A stretch of 64,000 bases of DNA from DAITPV01 sp050692555 (GTDB taxonomy: Bacteria; Actinomycetota; UBA4738; CALAEC01). Position 1 is the stretch's first letter, and each line of letters starts with the position of its first letter. Shown piece by piece: positions 9,240-17,469 of this stretch. A model generated the notes under the pieces. The model did no database searches, had not been told where the DNA came from, and saw only the letters and a program-made list of their open reading frames with translations. The DNA lies in contig JBOGVS010000009.1 of assembly GCA_050692555.1 (NCBI GenBank), positions 1 to 64,000 on the forward strand, in the 5' to 3' direction. A program made the translations under genes and the position numbers.

Positions 9240-9317
9240 CGGACCCCCCGATCAGAACCGTCCGGCCGGCCGTCCGTAAAGCGCCGCTTCCTTCTTGCCG
9301 ATTGCTGGGAAGAGGCC

Positions 9318-11304
9318 ATGCCCACTCCGACCATGGGGAAGATGAGTCTGCTCAAGAAGTTCGCGCTCCTCAGCGCGATCCCCATCACCCTGCTCGGCCT
9401 GCTGCTGGCCCGGACGGTCGGCAGCTCCATCCGGGAGCAGGTGGTGGCCGATGCCACTCGGTCCGCAGAGCTCGTTGCCCGGCTGGGGATCCAGCCGCTC
9501 CTCCAGCCCGAGGACCTCAGTCTCGGCCTCGACCAGGAACGCTTCCAGGCCCTGGACCAGACTCTCAGGGGCGGCCTGATCGGCGGCGAGATCCCCAGGA
9601 TCAAGATCTGGAACGCCCAGGGGTTGGTGGTCTACTCGAATGAATCCGAGATCGTGGGCCAGACGTTCCCCGTGTCGGAGGACCTGCGGGAGGCGCTGGA
9701 AGGCGAAGTGGCTTCGGAGATCACCAGCCTCGAGGAGGCGGAGCACCGGAGCGAGCGACAGTTCGGGCGGTTGCTGGAGGTGTACGTCCCGATCCGGTTC
9801 GACGAGGCTGCGGAGCCGGCAGGGGTATTCGAGATCTACTTCTCTTACCTGCCGATCGAGCGGGCCATCGACCAGGTCACCGGCCGTCAGTACATGGTCC
9901 TTCTCCTTGGGGCTCCTGGTCCTGTACGCCACGCTGTTCCCGATCGTGGCCGGCGCCGCCAAACGGCTCCAGCGGCAGGCGGAAGAGAACGCCCGGCTGG
10001 CCCTGCGCGACCCCCTGACCGACCTCCCCAACCGCCTCCTGTTCCGTGAGCGCGTCGAACAGTCCATCCGCTCGGCCAAGCGCACCGGCGCATCCCTGGC
10101 GGTCATGATCCTCGACCTGGACCGGTTCAAGGAGATCAACAACACACTGGGACACCAGGTCGGTGACATGCTTTTGCGGCGGGTCGGTCCCCGGCTCCGC
10201 GACGCCTTGCGGGACGCCGATACCGTGGCCCGCCTCGGAGGGGACGAGTTCGGGATCCTCCTCCCCGAGATGATCCACGGGAACGAAGCCCCGCAAGTAG
10301 CCGCCAAGCTCCTGTCGGCGCTGGATCGGCCGTTCACGTTCCCCAACGTGGCCCTGGAGGTTGAGGCCAGCGTGGGGATCGCCACGTTCCCCCAGCACGG
10401 GGACGAGGTCGACGTGCTCCTCCGACGCGCGGACGTGGCGATGTATGGGGCGAAGGAAGCTCGGAGCGGCTACCAGCTGTACGCCGAGGACCGCGATCGG
10501 TACAGCCCGGACCGGCTGAGGCTCCTCGGGGAGCTCCGGCATGCGATCTCCGAGGGCCAGCTAGTCCTTCACTACCAGCCCAAGGCCGAGGTGCGCAGCG
10601 GACGGGTGACCGGCGTGGAGGCCCTGGCCAGATGGCAGCATCCCAGCCGAGGTCTCCTCCTCCCGGATCAGTTCATCCCGCTGGCGGAGCCCACGGCCCT
10701 GATCGGCCCCCTGGCCCGGTCCGTGCTCGAACAGGCCCTGGTCCAACAGCGGGCCTGGCGTGGATCGGGCATCCACGTCCCGGTGGCCGTGAACCTCTCG
10801 GTCCGCAACCTTCACGACCCGAAGTTCCCGGAACAAGTCGCGGACCTCCTCGAAGGGCACGAGGTCCAGCCGCGCGATCTGGTGCTGGAGATCACCGAGA
10901 CCGCCATCATGGAGGAACCACTGCGGGTGGCGGAGGTCCTCCGGCGATTGAGCGCCATCGGCGTGGGTCTGGCCATCGACGACTTCGGCATCGGCCAGAC
11001 CTCCCTGGCTTACCTCAAACGGCTGCCCGTGCACGAGCTGAAGATCGACCGTTCGTTCGTCATGGGGATGACCGAGGACGAGAACGACGAAGTGATCGTG
11101 CGCTCGACGATCGAGCTCGGACGCAACCTGGGACTGAAGGTGGTGGCCGAGGGGGTGGAGACGGAAGCCGTGTGGGCCCAACTCGACCGGCTGGGATGCC
11201 AGGTGGCCCAGGGGTTCCACCTCAGCCGGCCGGTTCCGGCGGAGGTCCTGACCCCGTGGCTCTTGGACCGGTCCCGGCTTCAGGTGGGACGGCCGGCGGT
11301 CTAG
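9318..11304 (+). pseudogene. GGDEF-EAL cyclic-di-GMP protein with a +1 frameshift
   Basis: About 660 residues across two frames. The first part has a membrane helix at 12-30, an extracytoplasmic sensor region to about 195 and the start of a second helix; the frame then breaks at the G4 run at 9909-9912. Removing one G restores a smooth second helix (YMVLLLGLLVLYATLFPIVAG) and joins it to an intact diguanylate cyclase domain (RLGGDEFG) and phosphodiesterase domain (GVEALARWQHP, DDFGIGQTSL). Both signature motifs are intact, so the protein would be capable of making and/or degrading cyclic di-GMP. A homopolymer indel in the assembly is as likely as a true mutation. The ATG at 9318 follows GGGAAGAGG. 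Confidence 0.85.
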
Positions 11305-11669
11305 CGCCGGCCGATCGTCCCCAGGTGGGTGTCTCGGAACCCGCTCGGGTACTTCAATCCGAAGCCCAGCATCCGGTCCATCCCGATGTGCGCTACCCAG
11401 ATCAGCCCCAGACCCACGATCAGATCGCTGCCCGCGAGAACGCCCGCGACGATCAGGACGGCCGGCGGCAGGTACGTATGGAACGCGTCGTAGATCACCG
11501 CGCCGACACGGCTCCCGGCGGCATATCCGGCCACCCCCGCGTCTGGCGCCAGGAGGAGCAGGGCGAACAGGAGCCAGCTCTTGTCCGTCATGCTGTAGAA
11601 GAACGCCGATGTTCCCAGAAGGACCGCCCCCTCGAGCCTGAGGAGCACGCGGGGAAGCCCTTCGGCCAT
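11301..11669 (-). CDS. DUF4260-type small membrane protein
   Basis: A 122-residue protein with about four hydrophobic helices. The segments FFYSMTDKSWLLFALL, LAPDAGVAGYAAGSRVGA, YNxxH-like YDAFHTYLPP and WVAHIGMDRMLGFGLKYP match the DUF4260 pattern. Function is unknown. It follows the acyltransferase stop by 2 nt and shares its terminal CTAG palindrome with the convergent GGDEF-EAL gene, so both stop codons occupy the same four bases. Confidence 0.82.
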   Translation of the reverse strand: MAEGLPRVLLRLEGAVLLGTSAFFYSMTDKSWLLFALLLLAPDAGVAGYAAGSRVGAVIYDAFHTYLPPAVLIVAGVLAGSDLIVGLGLIWVAHIGMDRMLGFGLKYPSGFRDTHLGTIGRR

Positions 11670-11671
11670 GG

Positions 11672-12661
11672 CTAGTAGAAGACCGACCGGCGCCGCATCA
11701 GGTTCCGGTAGAGCATCTGCTGGATCTCGTCCCGCACCCGGTCGGTCATCTCGAACACCGTGAGCGGATCCTGCCAGGCCTCCTCGGCGACGTCGTCGGT
11801 GGGGATGGGCTCCCCGAACTCGATCACCCACTTCGTGGGGAGCGGGATCAGCCCGAGCGGCCCCAGCCAGGGGAAGAACGGAGTGACCGGGAAGTACGGG
11901 AACCCCCCAAGTCGAGCGAGGGTCTTGGCGTTGTGGAGCATCGGATAGATCTCCTCCGAACCCACGATGGCAACCGGGACGATGGGGGCCCGGGCCCGGA
12001 GCGCGATCTCGATGAACCCGCCCCGGCCGAATCGCTGCAGCTTGTACCGATCCCGGAAGGGCTTGCCCACTCCCTTGAACCCTTCCGGGAAGACCCCGAG
12101 CAGCTCGCCCTTCTCCAGGAGCCGATAGGCATCCACTTCGGTGGCCAGGGTGTTGCCGGACTTCCGGGCCAGCTCGCCGATGAACGGGAGGCGGAAGGCC
12201 AGGTCCGCGGCCAGGAGGCGCACGTGCCGATGGGCCGGGTGGCGATCCAGCACCCCGAACTTCATGACGATCGCATCCCACGGCACCGTGCCGGCGTGGT
12301 TGGACACCAGCAACGCGGCGCCGTCCGACGGGATGTTCCCCAATCCGATCCAATCGACCCGCCACCATCGCTGGTGGAACACCCTGGCGATCGGGGCCAG
12401 GACCTCCTCGGTGAGCTGTGGGTCGAAGCCGAACTCGTCGACGTCGTACCCGCCGGTCAGCCGGCGGCGCACGAACGACAGGATCTCCTCGAGCCGGTCG
12501 TCACGGGGAGGAGCCACGGTCCGGACGGCGCGATGGACACCACAGTATCCGTCCGCGTCCACCGCTCGGTTGCGGCACCGATGGCCCTTCGCGGTGATGG
12601 CCCGGCATTGCTCGAGCTCCGGTTCCCGGCGCTGGCCGGTGATGGGGATCACGTCGGCCAT
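11672..12661 (-). CDS. Lysophospholipid acyltransferase-family protein with N-terminal Cys motif
   Basis: A 329-residue PlsC-type protein. Residues 18-45 carry C-x8-C-x12-C-x2-H (CRAITAKGHRC ... GYCGVH), a probable small zinc-binding module. The acyltransferase part has NHAGTVPWD, the HX6D form found in MGAT-like members instead of HX4D, then FPEGFKGVGKPF and IVPVAIVGSEE. It should transfer an acyl group to a glycerolipid or related acceptor at the inner face of the membrane. Synteny with the SDR upstream matches the mycobacterial Rv0501-Rv0502 pair. A good GGAGGAG site precedes the ATG. Confidence 0.88.
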   Translation of the reverse strand: MADVIPITGQRREPELEQCRAITAKGHRCRNRAVDADGYCGVHRAVRTVAPPRDDRLEEILSFVRRRLTGGYDVDEFGFDPQLTEEVLAPIARVFHQRWWRVDWIGLGNIPSDGAALLVSNHAGTVPWDAIVMKFGVLDRHPAHRHVRLLAADLAFRLPFIGELARKSGNTLATEVDAYRLLEKGELLGVFPEGFKGVGKPFRDRYKLQRFGRGGFIEIALRARAPIVPVAIVGSEEIYPMLHNAKTLARLGGFPYFPVTPFFPWLGPLGLIPLPTKWVIEFGEPIPTDDVAEEAWQDPLTVFEMTDRVRDEIQQMLYRNLMRRRSVFY

Positions 12662-12664
12662 GGC

Positions 12665-13717
12665 TCAGCTCCTCCGGGTCCTCTCGAACCGCTCCTGGTT
12701 CTTGCGGCGCAGGAACGCGTACAGGTCCCGTTCCCAATCGGCGATCTTCTCCTCCGAGAGGATCCGCTGGACCCGGCGTGCCCGGGCGAAGTCCAGGAGC
12801 GCATCCTTGGTGGGGTACTGGGGCCGGTATCCGAACACATGGTGCAGCCGGGTGGTGTCCGCCACGCGGCCGTAGAGCAGGAACCTGAGCTGGTCGGTGG
12901 CGAAGTCCACGACACCCAGCCGACGCACGATGCCGGCCACCGGAGCCACCAACGGCAGGATGATCGGGACCGACGGGCGACCCATGAGCCGGAGGGCCTG
13001 GGACAGATACACCATCCCCTCCCCGGCGACGTTGAACACGCCGGGATGCTCCTCCCGCACCGCCCGGTACATGACCTCCACGGCGTCGTCCTCGTGGACG
13101 AACTGGAGACGGGGGTCGTAGCCCATCGCCGTGGGGACCACGGGAAACGAGAAGTATCGGGTGAACGGGGTGTCGATCTCCGGGCCCATGAAGTTGGCGA
13201 ACCTCAGCACGGTGAGCGGGACGTCCGGCCGGCGACGAGCGAACGCCCGGGCGTACCGCTCGATCTCCACGGCGTCCTTGGTGTACCCGTGCGGGGGTTC
13301 CGATCGTGAAGCCATGCCCTCGGTGAACAGCGCGGGATCGCGGGGGTCCGCTCCGTAGACAGCGGTGGTCGACTTCATCACCAGCTTCCGCACCCGTTCG
13401 GCGCGCTGGCACGCCCCCAGGAGCTGCATCGTCCCGATGACGTTGACCTCCTTCATCTGGTTCCGGCCCCCCACGCCTCCGGGGGTCGCCAGGATGTTGA
13501 GGTGCACCACCGTGTCTACCTCGGTCGTCTGCAGGACCTTGACCGTCAGCGGGTTGCGGATGTCCGCCCGCACGTACTCGGTGCGGTCGAGATCGCCGGC
13601 CGGCTCCTCGAGGCCGATGCCGACCACGTAGTCAACCTCGGGGTCGGTTTCGAGGCGGCGGGCCAGCTTGGTGGCGAGATGTCCGGAGATGCCCGTGATC
13701 AGGACGCGTTGTCCCAC
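12665..13717 (-). CDS. NAD-dependent epimerase/dehydratase-family SDR
   Basis: A 350-residue extended short-chain dehydrogenase. The N-terminus MGQRVLITGISGHLATKLA supplies the Rossmann glycine motif; LRFANFMGPEIDTPF and VHEDDAVEVMYRAV are typical of the epimerase family. Where the catalytic YxxxK is expected the sequence reads HGYTK, so the tyrosine is histidine or shifted by two, which questions normal oxidoreductase chemistry. The order with the acyltransferase resembles Rv0501-Rv0502. The GTG start has TAGGGT eight nt upstream and no Shine-Dalgarno. Confidence 0.88.
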   Translation of the reverse strand: MGQRVLITGISGHLATKLARRLETDPEVDYVVGIGLEEPAGDLDRTEYVRADIRNPLTVKVLQTTEVDTVVHLNILATPGGVGGRNQMKEVNVIGTMQLLGACQRAERVRKLVMKSTTAVYGADPRDPALFTEGMASRSEPPHGYTKDAVEIERYARAFARRRPDVPLTVLRFANFMGPEIDTPFTRYFSFPVVPTAMGYDPRLQFVHEDDAVEVMYRAVREEHPGVFNVAGEGMVYLSQALRLMGRPSVPIILPLVAPVAGIVRRLGVVDFATDQLRFLLYGRVADTTRLHHVFGYRPQYPTKDALLDFARARRVQRILSEEKIADWERDLYAFLRRKNQERFERTRRS

Positions 13718-13723
13718 GGGAAC

Positions 13724-14545
13724 TTACCCTACCCCATCCCCTTCGAGCGCCAGCATGACCAGGTCGCCTCGGCGGAGCTGGAGCCCGTCCGCCGCACTGG
13801 CCCCGTTCCGCACCACTGCCATTCGTCCCGCCGAGTCGACCACCATCCCGTATCCGCCGTCGGGAACGTCGGCAAACGTGGCCACCCATCTCAGTGCGGC
13901 CCGTCCGCCCGGCGTGAGCAGAAGCATGTCGGTGCCCTTCTTTGCGCCCGCCTGCTCCAGGTCCCGGGGACGGGCGTTCAGCCGAAGGTTCCCGAACCGG
14001 TCCACCCCGATGACCTCGGCACCGATCCGGCCGGCGACCAAGTCGAGCGCCGGCTCCTCGAGCCGGACCAGCCCGGTGGGATCGACCTCCCGGCCGACGT
14101 CCTCCAGCCGGACCCCCGCGGCCAGCCGAGCGGCCGTCGGAGAGAACACGTCGCGGCCGTGGAACGTGGCGGAGATCGGGCCGCGAGCCACCCTTTCGGG
14201 GTCGATGGCCACCGCCCGGCGGACGCCCCCGAGCGTCGTGGCCGCCGGGACCAGGAGGCCGTTGTCCGGTCCGACCATGATCGTCTCGCCGGCTTCGAGA
14301 GCCACTCCCCGCCGATCGGTCCCCACCCCGGGGTCAACCACCGCGAGCACCACCGTGTCCGGTGGGATGTGGGGCATCGCGGCGACCAACGCCACCGCCC
14401 CGGCCAGGACGTCCTGCGGCGGGATCCCGTGCGCGAGATCGATGACCCGGACCTCGGGAGCGTCTCGGGCGATGACGGCGTGACACACCCCGACGTACTC
14501 GTCCTGCAGGCCGAAGTCCGAGAGGAACAGGATCGGCCGGGTCAT
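13724..14545 (-). CDS. SAM hydroxide adenosyltransferase (DUF62 / chlorinase-fluorinase fold)
   Basis: A 273-residue member of the family that hydrolyses S-adenosylmethionine to adenosine and methionine. Hallmarks are LFLSDFGLQDEYVG at the N-terminus, VVDPGVGT, GPDNGLLVP and FHGRDVFSPTAA. The N-terminal domain is followed by the beta-barrel domain (VIGVDRFGNLRLN). The start is the ATG giving MTRPILFLSDFG, the usual N-terminus. It lies in the block with the bS22-type peptide and the SDR; a functional link is not evident. Confidence 0.93.
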   Translation of the reverse strand: MTRPILFLSDFGLQDEYVGVCHAVIARDAPEVRVIDLAHGIPPQDVLAGAVALVAAMPHIPPDTVVLAVVDPGVGTDRRGVALEAGETIMVGPDNGLLVPAATTLGGVRRAVAIDPERVARGPISATFHGRDVFSPTAARLAAGVRLEDVGREVDPTGLVRLEEPALDLVAGRIGAEVIGVDRFGNLRLNARPRDLEQAGAKKGTDMLLLTPGGRAALRWVATFADVPDGGYGMVVDSAGRMAVVRNGASAADGLQLRRGDLVMLALEGDGVG

Positions 14546-14587
14546 CGGGCGTCGTCGGGGACGCGGGCGCCCGAGGCCCACAAGGTC

Positions 14588-14689
14588 CTACTTGCCGAGC
14601 TGACGGCGCTGCCAGCGAGTCTTCTTCAGCAGCTTCTTGTGCTTCTTCTTGCGCATCTTCTTGCGCCGCTTCTTGACGACCGACGGCAT
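14588..14689 (-). CDS. bS22-type / AURKAIP1-COX24-like basic ribosomal peptide
   Basis: A 33-residue, strongly basic peptide: MPSVVKKRRKKMRKK, then KHKKLLKKTRWQRRQLGK. It matches the pattern of the actinobacterial 33-residue peptide (Rv0500B type) identified in the mycobacterial small ribosomal subunit and called bS22. GGAGAGGAG precedes the ATG. The usual neighbours, a BldC-like HTH gene upstream and the SDR/acyltransferase pair downstream, are all present here, with a Clp1-like kinase gene inserted between it and the HTH gene. Confidence 0.93.
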   Translation of the reverse strand: MPSVVKKRRKKMRKKKHKKLLKKTRWQRRQLGK

Positions 14690-14712
14690 CCAGGTCTCCT
14701 CTCCAGGAGTTC

Positions 14713-15603
14713 TCAGTCGGATCCGAGCAGGTTGTGGAGGTCCACCCGGCGGGCCCTGAAGCCCTCCTCCAACCGTACCGAGCCCAGGATAAGCGCTTTT
14801 GGCGCCTCCGCCACCGGTGAGATCAGCCGAAGGCCCCCGTCCCCCGCCAGGTGCTCCAGGTAGCCGAGACCGATGCACTCGCCCTCTCCGTCCGACAGCC
14901 CCACCACGATGTGGTCCAGCACGGACAGGTCGAACAGGTCCGGCAGAGACGGCATGAACACCGTGGGCTTGACCCGCCACCGCTGGAGCGGCTCGGTGAA
15001 GTACCGGGCCATGGCCTGCTCCCGGTGGGAGGCTCGTTGCTCCACGGATCTGGGCACCACGCCGGAGTGGATGCCAACGGAGATCACCTGGGCGGAGAAG
15101 AACCTCCGGATCACTCCAAGCAGAGGCTCGAGCTCTTCCCCCCGCGCCAGCCCCACCACCAGGTCGGGCTGCAGGAGCCCGACCTTGTTGAACTTCAGCA
15201 CCTGGCCGTACACGCCCGACACCAACCCGGTGGTGTCCACCACCACGAGGTCCGCGCCCTGGTCCCGGGCCCGGTCCAGGAGCAGCCGAGTCCCCACCAC
15301 CAGAGGGACCAGGTGACCTTGCGGTGAGGTCGATCCCACGAACGCCAGGTGGTCGGCTCGAGACAGCGACGGCGGCTCGAGGTCCGATGGACTGCGGCAC
15401 AGACGCAAACCGACCGTGGTGGGCGGACCGACCGTGGACTGCCCCACGTCCGCGTCCAGCACCCCCACCGTCAGCCCGGCCTCGATCCCCGCCCCGGCGA
15501 TCCTGTGAGCCAGGGTGCTCTTGCCGGAGTCGAGGCCACCGATCAGAAGGGTCACACCGCGAGCGGCAACCGCTCGCGTGACAACGTCATCGTATGGGTC
15601 CAT
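14713..15603 (-). CDS. Clp1/Nol9-like polynucleotide 5'-kinase-family P-loop protein
   Basis: A 296-residue P-loop NTPase. The Walker A motif GGLDSGKSTLAHR is near residue 23, followed by LDADVGQSTVGPP and DLVVVDTTGLVSG, the arrangement of the Clp1-P family that phosphorylates RNA or DNA 5'-hydroxyl ends. The C-terminal part (about 190-296) is a separate beta-rich region. Bacterial members are uncharacterised as far as I know. It is 23 nt upstream of the ribosomal peptide gene. GGAGGCCCGGG precedes the ATG. Confidence 0.82.
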   Translation of the reverse strand: MDPYDDVVTRAVAARGVTLLIGGLDSGKSTLAHRIAGAGIEAGLTVGVLDADVGQSTVGPPTTVGLRLCRSPSDLEPPSLSRADHLAFVGSTSPQGHLVPLVVGTRLLLDRARDQGADLVVVDTTGLVSGVYGQVLKFNKVGLLQPDLVVGLARGEELEPLLGVIRRFFSAQVISVGIHSGVVPRSVEQRASHREQAMARYFTEPLQRWRVKPTVFMPSLPDLFDLSVLDHIVVGLSDGEGECIGLGYLEHLAGDGGLRLISPVAEAPKALILGSVRLEEGFRARRVDLHNLLGSD

Positions 15604-15654
15604 CCCGGGCCTCCAGGCGTCTCCGCCCGGGAGGCTCGGCTCCGCGGCCGGCCG

Positions 15655-15819
15655 CTACCCCGCTTCGGTGACGCTGGACATGGGGTAGCGGTGCACGTCC
15701 TCCTCGCGCATTCGGTAGCCCCCGCCGACCGGCACGGCCGGCAGTTGCCCCTGAAGGATGGAGCGGTACACGGTCATCTTGGACACCCGTATCAGCCGGG
15801 CGACCTCTCTTGCGGTCAC
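15655..15819 (-). CDS. BldC/Rv0500A-like helix-turn-helix (excisionase-fold) regulator
   Basis: A 54-residue MerR/excisionase-like DNA-binding protein: TAREVARLIRVSKMTVYRSI followed by LPAVPVGGGYRMREEDVHRY. The SKMTVYR recognition helix and LPAVxVG wing are the BldC-family signature; BldC binds direct repeats cooperatively to control development in Streptomyces. Start set at the GTG following GAGAGG; no other start lies in frame with the upstream -10. It heads the kinase/bS22/SAM hydrolase block. Confidence 0.85.
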   Translation of the reverse strand: MTAREVARLIRVSKMTVYRSILQGQLPAVPVGGGYRMREEDVHRYPMSSVTEAG

Positions 15820-15857
15820 GAAACGAGCCTCTCGGAACGATCTCTTGGTCTTCGCGG

Positions 15858-15863
15858 ATTGTA
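15858..15863 (-). promoter_or_regulatory. -10 hexamer upstream of the BldC-like gene
   Basis: TACAAT on the minus strand, 38 nt before the GTG at 15819, leaving a short leader that contains the ribosome-binding site. No good -35 was seen. Confidence 0.4.
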
Positions 15864-15906
15864 GCCGACCCCAGGTCCATCCTTCATCGCGTGCGAAAAT
15901 CCGACC

Positions 15907-16623
15907 GTGGGGGGCACGCTGTACCTGGGGACGTCGGGGTTCGGATACCCGGAGTGGAAGGGCGACTTCTACCCCGAGGATCTCAAGGACACGAACATGC
16001 TGTCGTACTACGCGGGACGGTTCCCCTCGGTGGAGATCAACTACACGTTCCGCCGCTCCCCCTCGCCCAAGACGCTGGAGACCTGGGCCCAGCGCACGGG
16101 CCCGCAGTTCCGGTTCGCCCTGAAGGCCCACGGGCGGATCACCCACACCCGGCGGCTGGCCGACGCCGACGAGCTCGTGTCGGACTTCCTGGACCGGGCC
16201 CGCACCCTGGGCGAGCGACTCGGACCGATCCTGTTCCAGTGCCCGCCGACCCTTCGATACGACCGCGGCCTGATCGAGAGCTTCCTGGCCTACCTGCCAC
16301 CCACGTTCCGGTACGCGATGGAGTTCCGCCACGAGTCCTGGACGGAGGCCCGAGACCTCCTGACGGAGCAGGGGGTGGCCTGGTGCTTCGCGGCGATGGA
16401 CCAGACCGCGGGGGATCCGGTCCTTTCCGAACCGTTCGTGTACCTGCGTCTCCGGCGGGATGAATACGACGACGACTCGCTGGGAAAGTGGGCGGCCCGC
16501 ATCGAGGAGGCACTGGCCGACGGACGGGACGTGTACGCCTACTTCAAGCACGAAGAGGGAACGGCCGCGCCCCGGCACGCGACACGCCTGCGGGAGCTGT
16601 TGGGTCAGTCGACCACGGAGTGA
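15907..16623 (+). CDS. DUF72 family protein
   Basis: A 238-residue TIM-barrel protein. Typical features are GTSGFGYPEWKGDFYPEDL, VEINYTFRRSPSPKTLETW, FRFALKAHGRITHTRRL, and FKHEEGTAAPRHATRLREL. Function of the family is unknown. The GTG start has no Shine-Dalgarno; GAAAAT six nt upstream may be a poor -10 of a leaderless transcript. It diverges from the BldC-like gene. Confidence 0.92.
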   Translation: MGGTLYLGTSGFGYPEWKGDFYPEDLKDTNMLSYYAGRFPSVEINYTFRRSPSPKTLETWAQRTGPQFRFALKAHGRITHTRRLADADELVSDFLDRARTLGERLGPILFQCPPTLRYDRGLIESFLAYLPPTFRYAMEFRHESWTEARDLLTEQGVAWCFAAMDQTAGDPVLSEPFVYLRLRRDEYDDDSLGKWAARIEEALADGRDVYAYFKHEEGTAAPRHATRLRELLGQSTTE

Positions 16624-17432
16624 TCGAACCGCGAGGCGATGACCTGGAAGCAGGGCCAGTAGGCCTCGGGCTGGACGTTGTCGTCCATGACCACCACCGG
16701 TCCGGCCCGGCCCTGTGCCCGGGCCACCACCAGCGCGGGATCGTTCACGTCCGCGACCGACACCGTGTCGATCCCCGCCTCGATGGCGGCTCCGGCGAAC
16801 CCATGGTCCGCGAACACCAGGTCGGGAGTGATCTCCTCGAGCATTCGTTCCATGCCCGTGGGACTGTGCGTGTGGAGCGCCGAGGCCCGGTCGGTGAGCA
16901 TGGCCACGCCCTGGAAGTAGCGGATCTGACGCCGACGGCCACCTTCCTCCCAGGTGAACCCCTCGAGCGGGCGGATCAGCTTCCCCCCGCCCTCGGCGAC
17001 CAGCCGGCCGGCCCCCTGGTAGAGAAGGAGGAGCCCCGTTGGATGGCCGGTGGCCAGCAACACCCGTTCCCCCCGGTCCGCCGCCAGGGCCAGGCGGTCC
17101 CCGACGGTCTCGAGCGCCTCGATCACCCGGTCCGGGTCCACCACCACCAGGCCGTGGCGAAGGGATGGGTCGGGGTCGATCCCTGAAGCCGCCGCCATCA
17201 GTTCGAGCACCTCGCCGAGCGAGCCGCCGCTTACCCCGGTGAGGCCGAACTGGGAAATCTGATCGCCTTCGTTCAGGCGTTTGATCTTCCACAGCACGTT
17301 CGGCCGGTCGTGGGAATTGACCCCGGCGACGCCGGCCTCGAACATCGCGGCCCGCAGGCGGTCAACAGGGAACGCGGCCGGCTCCCACAGATCGGGTTCC
17401 GCCTCCGGCATGCGGTGTGGTTTGCTTGCCAT
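16605..17432 (-). CDS. Phosphatase-family protein (PF15698-like, actinobacterial)
   Basis: A 275-residue protein with the signature of an actinobacterial family annotated as phosphatase: LLATGHPTGLLLLYQ near 130, RRRQIRYFQGVAML, HTHSPTGMERML, VFADHGFAGAAIEAG and VVVMDDNVQPEAYWP. His and Asp clusters could bind metal; substrate is unknown. Its 3' end overlaps the convergent DUF72 gene by 19 nt. The ATG at 17432 is chosen because TACAAT lies seven nt upstream; the in-frame ATG at 17441 is made by the -10 itself. Confidence 0.75.
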   Translation of the reverse strand: MASKPHRMPEAEPDLWEPAAFPVDRLRAAMFEAGVAGVNSHDRPNVLWKIKRLNEGDQISQFGLTGVSGGSLGEVLELMAAASGIDPDPSLRHGLVVVDPDRVIEALETVGDRLALAADRGERVLLATGHPTGLLLLYQGAGRLVAEGGGKLIRPLEGFTWEEGGRRRQIRYFQGVAMLTDRASALHTHSPTGMERMLEEITPDLVFADHGFAGAAIEAGIDTVSVADVNDPALVVARAQGRAGPVVVMDDNVQPEAYWPCFQVIASRFDHSVVD

Positions 17433-17439
17433 CTCATTC

Positions 17440-17445
17440 ATTGTA
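17440..17445 (-). promoter_or_regulatory. -10 hexamer for leaderless gene at 17432
   Basis: TACAAT on the minus strand followed by seven nt and ATG. The last two bases of the hexamer plus the next G create a decoy ATG nine nt upstream in frame. Confidence 0.5.
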
Positions 17446-17469
17446 CGAATCGCACAGGAGGCTGATCGC

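Noticed and set aside
17433..17441. ATG at 17441 as start of the phosphatase-family gene
   Set aside because: It overlaps the TACAAT hexamer; the ATG at 17432 lies at the leaderless spacing used elsewhere.
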